A stretch of 64,000 nucleotides of DNA from UBA6168 sp964643005 (GTDB lineage Bacteria > Bacteroidota > Bacteroidia > Chitinophagales > Saprospiraceae). Of the stretch, positions 56,219 to 64,000 are shown in pieces. Each line of letters begins with the position of its first letter. The stretch's first letter is position 1. The notes beneath the pieces are model-generated. The model was not told the origin of the DNA. It saw only the letters and a list, made by a program, of their open reading frames with translations, and ran no database searches. Both the position numbers and the translations under genes were made by a program. The stretch covers positions 1 through 64,000 of the forward strand of contig CAZXQI010000001.1 of NCBI GenBank assembly GCA_964643005.1. The letters are read 5' to 3'.

Positions 56219-56410
56219 ATGAAAAAGCTGATAGGGCTGATTCGAACGAAAGAGCAGGAGGAAAAAACTGCTGATACCGGAAAGAAGGCAAAAGCGAACG
56301 CAAACTCTAAAGGAGACAAAGCACAAAACCCAACCGAATCCTGCGACCAGGATAAGAGCCTGCCGCGCGAGTTGTTTTGGGATGGCTACAGCGACATAGG
56401 CTATTGCTAA
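56219..56410 (+). CDS. Possible small Lys-rich protein
   Basis: A 63-codon frame starts with ATG at 56219 (MKKLIGLIRTKEQEEKTADT). The N-terminal part is Lys/Glu-rich, and the end (LPRELFWDGYSDIGYC) is aromatic. An ATG at 56171 would add 16 residues. I do not recognise it and its base composition does not exclude a chance frame. Confidence 0.3.
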   Translation: MKKLIGLIRTKEQEEKTADTGKKAKANANSKGDKAQNPTESCDQDKSLPRELFWDGYSDIGYC

Positions 56411-56478
56411 TTCCACCTTTTTTCGACGTTCCAAGAACTGTGAGGCCGACTGAGACGACCCTCCCTTTAGAGGCTTTG

Positions 56479-58245
56479 TCATTTTAAAAGCGCAAGGCCG
56501 TTCCAATAGCTTAATTGAATATCCTTTCCTTTATTAAATTCCATATCTCTCGTCACTAGCCTGATGGTATAAACGGCTCCCTCTGTTTGGTAGTCGGCGT
56601 CCTCCCACTCGTACTGGTTCGAATTGCAATCATATTTCTTTGCAATCGCCGTCAGATACGGCTCCAGATCAAAATGGTCTGCCTTTTTCCCATTTTCAAA
56701 AAGGTCAAGTCCTCTTTTATCATCTGACACAGTAAATCTAAATGAATCGCTACTGTTGTGGTTCTGATCCGCCGATATCATAAATATCTTTTCAAAATCC
56801 CCCGGCTCTATGGCGCCTCCTGTCGGAAATGAAGCGTAGCAATAGAGGGTCGCAGTTTCATGGCCAATTTGCAGCTCTCCGATAAATTTATCTATGTCTT
56901 TCCAGTCCGGAGTTTCGCCTGCCGGCGCGCCAAACCAGCCGGCCACCTCTCCAAAATGTTCATAGCGTCGCAGGTAATCCATTATGCTGCGAATGTCATT
57001 TGCGTCTGCTGCGCTAATTGTATCGCCAGGAGGTATCGCCTTTCCCTCTGAAAGCATATTGTTTTTCGTCAGCACGGCCTCTAAGCGCTTTGCCTGACTG
57101 CGCGCAGAAACCTGAAAGGCACTGATCGGACCCAGTACCGCCAATAAAGCAATTGTACAAAGGCTGATTGGGATGACCCTGATGTCGTCTTTTTTTGAAA
57201 TAATGAAATAGAGGCAAACCAACAGCAGCCAGACACCGGAAGCGGCCACGATGAAACGAGATTCTGTCACCCCAAAGTCGCTGATGCGCTTCCCGATGGC
57301 CACAAACAAAAGACCTACCATTGGGAATAATACAATGAAGAACCATTTGCGGAAATGGGCGATCAGTGCAGCGGAATCATATTTGACCAGCAGATAATTC
57401 AACAGGTAGGTGAAAATGCCGGCCACTGAAAACCCGAGCACGAGCGAACCCACCCAGCCTTTCGGCAACTCCCATGCAATCAGTATTTTGATAGAAAAGG
57501 CGTACAGAATCAAAAAATATATGATGACGACGGGGATGAGGACAAACCTGGTAAGCTGCCGAATAGCGGGAGTATAGGGCGATGAAGAGGCGCCGGCTTC
57601 ATTGCCCGTATCCTGACTGAAAGCAAATTTTTTGGGAAAGTTGGCGAGGAAATAAACGGTGTTGAAAAGACCGGCAATCAGGATGAAAAGATGCATGTAC
57701 ACATTGGAGTTGATATTGGCGTTGAACAAATTGTCCACTGCCAGAATGGCAAACCCTAAGCCTGAAAAAAGGACCATACTATAGAAAACGCCAATCATAA
57801 AGTTAGCGAACAACTGCTTATTGTACTCCCAAAAATCGGCGATAGAACTCCTGCCCAAATGGGCGATGAAGGCAACCAGCAGATGGGCGGCCAGCACTAA
57901 TCCTGCAAACCTAATCACCGTCGCTGTGCCGGGGCCGTACTCGCCCAACCGTAGCGTCAGGAACCAGGCGAGCGCTAAAGCAGCGGTTACTAAAGAAGGT
58001 ATCCATTTTTTTAATCCTTCTAACTTCCATTTTTCTGCGGCAATCGCAGCGCTCAAAAACAGGGGAAGCGCCAGCAGGGCAGTCATTAGTATTTTTCCCG
58101 GCAACACGTTCTCCGGGAAGGAGTAGACTTCAGTGAGAATCATAGCGGCTACTACCCCCGTAATAGATATCAGCGCTACTAAAGGAAACCGGCGGACGAC
58201 TTCTGTCGTCACTTTGGCGAGGTAGGGAATGGAGGGCAATTTCAT
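56479..58245 (-). CDS. DUF4153 multi-pass membrane protein
   Basis: The 588-residue protein has about eleven transmembrane helices in its first 390 residues, including FMIGVFYSMVLFSGLGFAIL and FVLIPVVIIYFLILYAFSIK. A soluble C-terminal domain of about 190 residues follows. It fits the DUF4153 family, in which helix-rich N-terminal parts carry an extracytoplasmic tail. The function of the family is unknown. It seems to be transcribed alone. Confidence 0.75.
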   Translation of the reverse strand: MKLPSIPYLAKVTTEVVRRFPLVALISITGVVAAMILTEVYSFPENVLPGKILMTALLALPLFLSAAIAAEKWKLEGLKKWIPSLVTAALALAWFLTLRLGEYGPGTATVIRFAGLVLAAHLLVAFIAHLGRSSIADFWEYNKQLFANFMIGVFYSMVLFSGLGFAILAVDNLFNANINSNVYMHLFILIAGLFNTVYFLANFPKKFAFSQDTGNEAGASSSPYTPAIRQLTRFVLIPVVIIYFLILYAFSIKILIAWELPKGWVGSLVLGFSVAGIFTYLLNYLLVKYDSAALIAHFRKWFFIVLFPMVGLLFVAIGKRISDFGVTESRFIVAASGVWLLLVCLYFIISKKDDIRVIPISLCTIALLAVLGPISAFQVSARSQAKRLEAVLTKNNMLSEGKAIPPGDTISAADANDIRSIMDYLRRYEHFGEVAGWFGAPAGETPDWKDIDKFIGELQIGHETATLYCYASFPTGGAIEPGDFEKIFMISADQNHNSSDSFRFTVSDDKRGLDLFENGKKADHFDLEPYLTAIAKKYDCNSNQYEWEDADYQTEGAVYTIRLVTRDMEFNKGKDIQLSYWNGLALLK

Positions 58246-58324
58246 ATTAAAAAATTTAGATGAGGGAAGTTTTTGAAAAAAAAAATTCTTCGACCTTTCT
58301 TTTTTTGAAAAAAACAGGGTAGAA

Positions 58325-58357
58325 GGCGCCAGGGGTGTTGAGGGGGCGATTGGCGCC
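58325..58357 (-). terminator. Possible terminator after the dehydratase gene
   Basis: GGCGCCA/TGGCGCC arms (58325-58331 with 58351-58357) with a 19-base loop. On the minus strand they are followed after eight bases by a run of seven T. It lies 41 bp past the dehydratase stop codon. Confidence 0.45.
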
Positions 58358-58397
58358 CTTTTCTAAAACGTCGAAGTAAATCAAAATGTGGAATAGG

Positions 58398-59339
58398 TCA
58401 AAAAAAATTGCTCAAAACTTTCAGGTCAACATTTCCGCCGGAGAGAATAATGCCCACCCGGCAGCCCTGGAAGGATTCCTTTTCTTTTAAAATTGCGGCC
58501 AATGGCACGACGCCCGAAGGCTCTGCCACTAATTTCATTCGCTCCATCAGCAGGCGCATGGCCTCCACGATTTCCCGCTCTTCCACCCTTATTATTTTTT
58601 TTACAAAATCCCGGATAAGCGGGAAAGTCATATCGCCTAAGGATGTTCTCAGCCCGTCGGCGATGGTCTGCGGATTAGTTTGCGGGACGATGTACCCTGC
58701 CTGTACGGACTGCCAGGCATCGTCGGCGCCTAAAGGCTCGGCGGCATACACTTTTGTTTTCGGAGAAAAAAAATGAGCGGCGAGGGCGGTTCCTCCTACC
58801 AGCCCGCCTCCGCCGACGGGAGCGATGATAGCGTCCAGTTGACCGACGTCCTCCAGTAATTCTATGGCTGCTGTGCCCTGTCCCAGGATGACTTCTTTTT
58901 GATTAAATGGATGCAGAAAAGTAGCGCCGGTTTGCAGCACAACTTTTTGCAGCGTTTCCTCGCGGGCCTGTAGGGTGGGGGCGCACTCGATGATTTCGCC
59001 TCCGTAGTCCCGCACTGCCGCCTTTTTTACCGCTGGCGAATTAGAGGGCATGACGATATAGGCTTTGACGCCGAGCAGCTTTGCGGAGAGCGCCAGCGCC
59101 TGGGCGAAGTTGCCGGAAGAGTGGGTGGCGACGCCTTTTTGGCGGGCTTCTTTGTCTAAACACAGGATGGCATTGGCGGCGCCCCGCATTTTGAAAGCCC
59201 CCATTTTCTGGAAGTTCTCACATTTAAAAAATAGGGAAGCGCCGCTCATCCGGTCGAGCGTCTGATTAGTCAGCGTCGGCGTCCGGTGGATATAGGGCTG
59301 GATGCGGCGATGAGCCTGAAGAAAATCTTCCTTTGTCAT
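58398..59339 (-). CDS. Threonine/serine dehydratase (fold-type II PLP enzyme)
   Basis: The 313-residue enzyme deaminates threonine or serine to 2-oxoacids. It has the PLP lysine in GAFKMRGAANA, the SSGNFAQALA segment, the phosphate-binding PVGGGGLVGG and a late SGGNVD. It lacks the ACT regulatory domain of biosynthetic IlvA, so it is of the catabolic or serine-racemase-like length. Its ATG overlaps the OmpA gene's TGA (ATGA), so the two are translated together, although no functional link is obvious. Confidence 0.9.
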   Translation of the reverse strand: MTKEDFLQAHRRIQPYIHRTPTLTNQTLDRMSGASLFFKCENFQKMGAFKMRGAANAILCLDKEARQKGVATHSSGNFAQALALSAKLLGVKAYIVMPSNSPAVKKAAVRDYGGEIIECAPTLQAREETLQKVVLQTGATFLHPFNQKEVILGQGTAAIELLEDVGQLDAIIAPVGGGGLVGGTALAAHFFSPKTKVYAAEPLGADDAWQSVQAGYIVPQTNPQTIADGLRTSLGDMTFPLIRDFVKKIIRVEEREIVEAMRLLMERMKLVAEPSGVVPLAAILKEKESFQGCRVGIILSGGNVDLKVLSNFF

Positions 59340-60307
59340 CTTGCCAATTCGTAAAGCCTGGCCATGTTGGGCGTGAGGATGACTTCTGTGCGGCGATTTT
59401 TTGCTTTGTTTTCCGGTGTGGTATTCGGCACGATAGGATTATTCATCCCCCGTCCGGCGGCAGTCAGTTGAGCCTGATTCACGCCGTTGATGGCGAGAAT
59501 TTTCACGACCGACGTAGCTCTCCGGGTGCTGAGATCCCAGTTGTAATCTACGGCGCCGGCATCGTCAGTATGGCCTTCTACGAGGATTTCGATATTGGGG
59601 TTGTTGCTGAGCGCTTTGGCTAATTTTTTCAGGGCTTCCACACCCTTGGGGTCAACCTTGTCGCTGCCGGACTGGAAGAGCAGCTTTTGGCTGAGGCTGA
59701 CGTAGATTTTCCCGTCGCGCTCTTCTCTGGTCAGGTCGGCGGCGTCAAAATCCCGCAGGGCATTGTCGAGGCTCAGGCGCAACTGGTTCATCTGGGCGTC
59801 TCTTTCGGCTACCATCCTTTCAAGTTCGGCGACCCGCTGCTCCCGAGAAGTCAGGTCTGTCTGCATGGATTCCATGCTGTAATTCTGTAGCCCAATGGTT
59901 TGCTCCAGGCCTTTCAACTGACCTTCCTGTAGGAGCAATTCGTCCTGGCTGTTGGCTATGAGTTGTTCAAAGGCAGTTTTTTCGGAAGAGTAGGTAGAGA
60001 GCAACCGCGCATTGTCTTTGGCGGCTTCTTCAAAGTATTTGGACAAATCCTGGTTGTACTGCTGGATTCTGCTCAGTTCGGTTTTCTGCCGGTCGAGGCC
60101 GGCTTTGAGTTGTTGGATTTGCGCATTGGCCACCCTGAGATTGTCTTTCAACTGCTCGTTTTCAGTTTGTACGGACTTCAGGTTTCCATATTCTGCATGG
60201 AAGTGATCCCTGGCCGCTTTCATATCGTTATATTTCTGGGAGGAAACGCATCCGGTCCCAAACATTGAAAAGCCCGCCAGATAAATCAATAAGTTCCTGA
60301 TTTTCAT
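59336..60307 (-). CDS. OmpA-family lipoprotein
   Basis: The 323-residue protein has a lipoprotein signal (GFSMFGTGC), a long coiled coil (about residues 25-190) and a C-terminal OmpA domain. The domain includes LFQSGSDKVDPKGVEALKKL, IEILVEGHTDDAG and NWDLSTRRATSVVKIL, the peptidoglycan-binding helix. It probably ties the outer membrane to the wall. The ATG at 60307 is chosen since it begins the lipoprotein signal; an upstream start eight codons away is less likely. Its stop overlaps the dehydratase start. Confidence 0.9.
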   Translation of the reverse strand: MKIRNLLIYLAGFSMFGTGCVSSQKYNDMKAARDHFHAEYGNLKSVQTENEQLKDNLRVANAQIQQLKAGLDRQKTELSRIQQYNQDLSKYFEEAAKDNARLLSTYSSEKTAFEQLIANSQDELLLQEGQLKGLEQTIGLQNYSMESMQTDLTSREQRVAELERMVAERDAQMNQLRLSLDNALRDFDAADLTREERDGKIYVSLSQKLLFQSGSDKVDPKGVEALKKLAKALSNNPNIEILVEGHTDDAGAVDYNWDLSTRRATSVVKILAINGVNQAQLTAAGRGMNNPIVPNTTPENKAKNRRTEVILTPNMARLYELAR

Positions 60308-60333
60308 AAGAATTTGATTTTGATGAAACAATG

Positions 60334-60341
60334 CAAAGGTA
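60334..60341 (-). promoter_or_regulatory. Candidate -7 box of the OmpA operon
   Basis: TACCTTTG on the minus strand matches TAnnTTTG exactly, 26 bp before the OmpA ATG. A -33 TTG was not found. Nothing else is recognised in the 60308-60668 gap. Confidence 0.45.
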
Positions 60342-60668
60342 AAATACGATTTTGGATTTCTGCCTTTGAGATTTTTAGATTGGGAATCTAAAAGATTTCT
60401 ACAAGTGCGACTTTGTAATTTTGATTATTTATGAATAAGGAAAAATGAGGGGCGACGCACGCTTCATCATTTGAAAATCACTCACTTCCTGTTAAATTTG
60501 CCTGGCTTCGACGAAAGAACATTCTGGAGAAGAAGTTGCTTGGCAAAAGACTTTATCTAACCAGATTTAATTGAAAGAAGGGAGAATCATCGTTTGTAAA
60601 GATGATGGGAATAGAGATCCCGAAACTTCTCCTCTGCTTCAACTTAAATTTTTTAAAAGATTCTCGAT

Positions 60669-61025
60669 ATGGCAATTATTATAACCGATGAGTGCATCAA
60701 TTGCGGCGCCTGCGAACCAGAATGCCCAAACAATGCCATTTATGAAGGCGGTATCGAATGGGCAATTTCTGACGGCACTACGGTGCAGGGTACTTATACA
60801 TTAGAAGATGGTTCGACAACTGACGTGAATGAACGCCACGCTCCAATTTCTGAAGACTATTATTATATCGTTCCGGACAAGTGTACCGAATGTGTTGGCT
60901 TCCATGAAGAACCGCAATGCGCCGCCGTTTGTCCGGTAGATTGCTGCGTGCCGGATCCGGAGCGACGCGAAACGGACGAAGCGCTGCTGGCGCGCAAACA
61001 TCGCCTCCACCCATCAGGCGCCTAA
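60669..61025 (+). CDS. 2[4Fe-4S] ferredoxin (YfhL-type)
   Basis: The 118-residue protein binds two [4Fe-4S] clusters: CINCGACEPECP near residue 9, and the second set CTECVGFHEEPQCAAVCPVDC, which has the six- to eight-residue insertion typical of the YfhL/Alvin group. A roughly 35-residue linker rich in Glu and Thr separates the two clusters. It serves as a low-potential electron carrier; no partner is adjacent, although the window also holds a formate dehydrogenase. Confidence 0.92.
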   Translation: MAIIITDECINCGACEPECPNNAIYEGGIEWAISDGTTVQGTYTLEDGSTTDVNERHAPISEDYYYIVPDKCTECVGFHEEPQCAAVCPVDCCVPDPERRETDEALLARKHRLHPSGA

Positions 61026-61595
61026 TTTTCCGAATAAAATAATCCGGCTGGCGGCGAAGCGGTTTCCAGCAGATGATTTACCCCGAAGAGGGAATCCATC
61101 CAAATTCACTTTGGATGGGATGGAGGTTTTCTGCAGTTCTATTTGTAGGGGAGTTATCCCAAAGGAGAAGATTACCCCAGGGGCAAACAATTGAATTACT
61201 TCTTCTTTGGCGGCAGAAAAAAGCGACTCTCTGTTTAATCATGCAGACGGGTATTTCCGCTATTTTTTACAAAATGATAAACACTCCGCCTCGCCTGACT
61301 TTCGGAACGCCTGACCTTTAAAAATTGAAGAACTTCCAGCAATACTCCGAGAGATTTTTCCCATTTTCAAATGTCGGCAAAACTGAGTCTGCACTGGCTA
61401 AGTACCTTTGATTGTAGCGACCACAGGCTGGCTTCCTCATATATTCAATGATTAGCGTCAATCTTTTCCCTAATAAAATTCAGCGCTGAAGGAGGCCTTT
61501 TGTAACATTGGTTACCCTGTAAACCCTATCTGTTCTTGTAATTTTGCAGTCAGCGACTGCCTCCTTTAAATTATAGTCTTTTCAGGCTTTTTTGA
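61026..61595. repeat. Intergenic region with a repeat also found after dnaJ
   Basis: These 570 bp hold no gene. Bases around 61048-61120 resemble 9611-9670 (shared GATTTACYCCGAA and GGGAAT), with local hairpins GCTGG/CCAGC and CATCCAAA/TTTGGATG. A long-range 12-bp pairing with one mismatch joins 61159-61170 and 61199-61210. An exact -7 box TAATTTTG (61539-61546) precedes the FadL gene. Confidence 0.45.
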
Positions 61596-62945
61596 ATGAT
61601 CCCTTTTAAAATCAGCGCCATGAGGAATCTTTTGGTTATCATTTTTACACTTTCAATTTTATCCCTAAAGGCTCAAACCGGCCACATCATGCAGGGCGCC
61701 GGCGCCGTCAATTTTTCAATGGGTGGCGCTGCTACGGCCTTGCCTGTTGATATTCTGGGTTCGCTGTACTGGAATCCGGCTTCCATATCACAGTTTGATA
61801 GAAATGCTGCCGCTCTCAGTATGGGCGGCTTTTCAGCGGCTCCACAACTCTACAGCTCCATCCCCAATGAGTTGTTGTGGGAGATTTCAGGAACCACTAA
61901 AGGCAGGCGGAGTATTATTCCCGTTCCGGCGGCAGGCGTCGTATTCGGCCTGCCTGACAAACCGGTGACCTTCGGTATTTCAGCGCTGAGTTCTGGCAGC
62001 TTTGGAGTGGATTATCCCGAAACCTCTGATTTTTCTGACCTGCAAAATATCAACCCCCTCCTTGTTGCGCAAGCGGCAGGCGGCTTAGGCGCCATTCATT
62101 CGGAGTACAATATCATGCAATTTGGCTTCACTACGGCGTATGAGATTACAGAGGGTCTTTCCATTGGGCTGGCGCCAACTTTCAACTACGCCGGCCTGAT
62201 CATGCAGCCGACGACTGTGGCGCCGCCTCACCCGACGTATGGATACTTCAAGGCTGAAAGGGCTACGGCTTTTGGCATGGGCTTTCAGGCGGGGGCTTTT
62301 TTCAAAACTGAAATTGGTTTGAATTTCGGATTCAGCTACAAAAGCAGACAGTGGTTCCAGGACTTTGAACTGAAAGGCCAATACACGGATATGACCGAGG
62401 CGCCTGCTGCAAAGTTCAAAATGGATCATCCGGCGATATTCTCTGCCGGTATCGCCTATGCGAGCGACTTTTTTGACGTGGCAATAGACTATCGAAACAT
62501 CAGTTACGAGAATGCTCCCGGTTTCAAAGCAGGAAACTGGGCCTACGACAAAGACGGGTATCCAACCGGCGCCTTTGCCGGATTGGGCTGGAAAAATGTA
62601 AACGTCATTGCAGCCGGTGTGCAAATCAAACTCGTCAAAAGGCTGCCCATCCGCCTGGGCTATACCTACAGCTCCAACCCGATTACTGCCTATAACGCCT
62701 TTTTCTCCGTCGCCGCTCCTGCCGTAGTCGAGAATGCGGTACAGGCCGGACTGAGTTACAAGATTGGCCGCAACATGGATCTGAGCTTAGCCTATCATCG
62801 GGGCCTGACGAATAGCCTGAGCGGTCAGTTGATGAACCCGCAGTTTGTTTCGGCTGCCAATCCTCTGGGCATCATCCCGCAGACGGAGGTGAAGAGCGCA
62901 ATGTTTACGGATCTGCTCCTGCTGGGTTTGTCTTATGATTTTTAA
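61596..62945 (+). CDS. OmpP1/FadL-type outer-membrane channel
   Basis: The 449-residue protein fits FadL/OmpP1/TodX channels for hydrophobic substrates. It starts with a signal peptide (MRNLLVIIFTLSILSLKAQ), then GAVNFSMGGAATALPVDILG and YWNPASISQF, followed by alternating barrel strands and an aromatic C-terminus (LLLGLSYDF). Two ATG codons are possible, 61596 and 61620; the second directly begins the signal peptide. A -7 box lies at 61539-61546. Substrate unknown. Confidence 0.88.
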   Translation: MIPFKISAMRNLLVIIFTLSILSLKAQTGHIMQGAGAVNFSMGGAATALPVDILGSLYWNPASISQFDRNAAALSMGGFSAAPQLYSSIPNELLWEISGTTKGRRSIIPVPAAGVVFGLPDKPVTFGISALSSGSFGVDYPETSDFSDLQNINPLLVAQAAGGLGAIHSEYNIMQFGFTTAYEITEGLSIGLAPTFNYAGLIMQPTTVAPPHPTYGYFKAERATAFGMGFQAGAFFKTEIGLNFGFSYKSRQWFQDFELKGQYTDMTEAPAAKFKMDHPAIFSAGIAYASDFFDVAIDYRNISYENAPGFKAGNWAYDKDGYPTGAFAGLGWKNVNVIAAGVQIKLVKRLPIRLGYTYSSNPITAYNAFFSVAAPAVVENAVQAGLSYKIGRNMDLSLAYHRGLTNSLSGQLMNPQFVSAANPLGIIPQTEVKSAMFTDLLLLGLSYDF

Positions 62946-63004
62946 AAACCTGGAAATCCTCAACCAGAGATTTTGACGGCGTCGCCCCGACTTATGGCGG
63001 AATT

Positions 63005-63033
63005 TTGAGACTTCCCGTCCTGTCTTATTTTTG
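63005..63033 (+). promoter_or_regulatory. Promoter of the 99-residue membrane protein gene
   Basis: TTG (63005-63007), an 18-bp spacer and TATTTTTG (63026-63033) match the consensus, 21 bp before the ATG at 63054. Confidence 0.6.
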
Positions 63034-63053
63034 CGGAAAAATAATTACTGCCG

Positions 63054-63353
63054 ATGTCCACGGTTTTGACTTTTATCGTTGTAGGGCTTTTTATCTCCAT
63101 GCTCTTCCTGAATTTTTACTTCCGCTTCAAGACCATGAAAGTCTATAAGCGATTGATGCAGGGAGGGGTACAGCTCAGCTTCGCACAACTATTCAATCGG
63201 GAAAAAGCAGAGAAGGCCGGTCTCCAACATCCCCGCCATCGGCAGGACATCCTTGCCCTTTCTATGCACATCCGGCGCTCCATCGGAATCGCCGTCACTT
63301 TAATTGGCCTGATGGCCGCCTTAGGCGTCGCGCTGGCATTTCTCAACAAATAG
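63054..63353 (+). CDS. Small two-helix membrane protein
   Basis: I do not recognise the family. The 99-residue protein has an N-terminal helix (LTFIVVGLFISMLFLNFYF), a basic loop (RFKTMKVYKRLMQG, LFNREKAEKAGLQHPRHRQ) and a C-terminal helix (IGIAVTLIGLMAALGVALAFL). The basic loop is probably cytoplasmic. A well-formed promoter supports expression. Confidence 0.7.
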   Translation: MSTVLTFIVVGLFISMLFLNFYFRFKTMKVYKRLMQGGVQLSFAQLFNREKAEKAGLQHPRHRQDILALSMHIRRSIGIAVTLIGLMAALGVALAFLNK

Positions 63354-63505
63354 CCCATACCCGGCCTGCCTTTTATTTTTTTAAAAAATCCCTCTTAGAA
63401 TATTTCGTTTTCAGACCTGCCGCCAATACCTGACTAATCAATTGCAGCTCCTGGGACGGGGGCTTTCTAAGCTCGCTCCGACGAACAATAGACAGGGGCG
63501 CTTTC

Positions 63506-63535
63506 TTGCCAATTAGCCAGGTATTTTTACCTTTG
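63506..63535 (+). promoter_or_regulatory. Promoter of the partial gene at the window end
   Basis: TTG (63506-63508), a 19-bp spacer and TACCTTTG (63528-63535) match the Bacteroidota consensus exactly, 55 bp before the ATG at 63591. Confidence 0.65.
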
Positions 63536-63590
63536 GTTCAGGCTTTTACAGGCTCCGTACGGCTCTTCTCCTTATTTTAAACTTATCTCA

Positions 63591-64000
63591 ATGTCAGTGC
63601 AAATCATCAGTTTCAGGATGCGCCTGCTCTCTGTCTTTTTTGAGAATGGCTTTTTCTTATTGCTTTTCTGCCTGTTGGCGGGCAGCGCAAAGAGCCAGAC
63701 GGTATTAAATTACGTCCCCGCCGATGCGGATTTGGCGCTCACGTTCAATTTGGGGAACTTAGACAGGAAGGTCAGTCTCAACGAATTGCGTCAATACGAT
63801 TTCTATCAGGCCATCCTCAGTGAAACGCGCCGTTCTTCTGAGGAGCCTGGCGCTAAGCACAGTTTGGACTACTTTGAGAAAATGATGTATGAACCGGCTT
63901 CCATTGGCTATGACTACATGCAGCCCTTTTGTCTTTTTATAAAAAAAACAGAAAAACGCACGCTCATGGCTGTGGCGACGAAGCTTTCCGACAGGGCGAA
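63591..64000 (+). CDS. Exported hypothetical protein, 3' end missing
   Basis: The frame is open from the ATG at 63591 to the window end (136 codons), so the gene is truncated by the window. A signal peptide (core FFLLLFCLLAGSAKSQ) precedes TVLNYVPADADLALTFNLGN. That is a weak match to the start of DUF4836-type proteins, which often begin with a PxDAxxVxxxN strand. The later part (SLDYFEKMMYEPASIGYDYM) gives no family match. An ATG nine codons later is an alternative start. Confidence 0.6.
   Translation, partial: MSVQIISFRMRLLSVFFENGFFLLLFCLLAGSAKSQTVLNYVPADADLALTFNLGNLDRKVSLNELRQYDFYQAILSETRRSSEEPGAKHSLDYFEKMMYEPASIGYDYMQPFCLFIKKTEKRTLMAVATKLSDRA

Overview
The window reads as a chromosomal segment of a member of the Bacteroidota, probably of the Saprospiria or a nearby lineage. 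The phylum call rests on several things: promoters of the TTG / TAnnTTTG type instead of sigma-70 boxes, almost no Shine-Dalgarno sequences, an Oar-like TonB-dependent receptor with an N-terminal carboxypeptidase-regulatory domain, DUF2723, DUF2911 and DUF4153 proteins, BatD, PD40/TPR envelope proteins and a GrpE-DnaJ pair. The class-level placement is a guess. No rRNA, tRNA, CRISPR array, complete insertion sequence or prophage was seen.

Layout. 0-5 kb: a stand-alone molybdopterin formate dehydrogenase and an MFS exporter. 5-9.6 kb: a YhhN lysoplasmalogenase-type membrane protein, an orphan BatD, and grpE-dnaJ. 10-16 kb: proline dehydrogenase, a 1019-residue DUF2723 membrane protein and a TIGR03032 protein. 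16-21 kb: a RecQ helicase remnant, a methyltransferase, a DUF1080 hydrolase, and two PD40 proteins, one of them PorE-like but lacking its OmpA domain. 22-26.5 kb: a large TonB-dependent receptor with a long leader and a palindrome on its promoter. 27-32.5 kb: the cell-shape operon mreB-mreC-mreD-mrdA. 32.7-37 kb: a non-catalytic M16 protein, a flavin reductase-like protein and dnaX. 37-44.8 kb: a DUF2911 protein, mutL, a glycosyltransferase, rsmG and recA.

The most interesting region is 44.75-46.4 kb, a stretch of about 1.7 kb without a convincing gene. It contains three DnaA-box-like 9-mers in the same orientation within 33 bp (44956-44988). Just beyond lies a stretch with only about 17.5% G+C (45061-45180). 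This looks like a replication origin. Genes to its left are mostly on the minus strand (25 of 32), which would be co-directional with a leftward fork; genes to its right are mixed.

46.4-64 kb: a cation diffusion facilitator, a GH2 glycosidase with a C-terminal PA14-like domain, a minus-strand run coaX - outer-membrane protein - two paralogous TPR-like proteins, a DUF4153 membrane protein, an OmpA lipoprotein coupled to a threonine/serine dehydratase, a ferredoxin, a FadL-type channel, a small membrane protein, and a secreted protein cut by the window end.

The gene content is mainly core housekeeping (replication and repair, cell shape, CoA synthesis, chaperones) mixed with envelope proteins typical of the phylum. 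Intergenic regions hold many hairpins, several terminators and at least two candidate dispersed repeat families.
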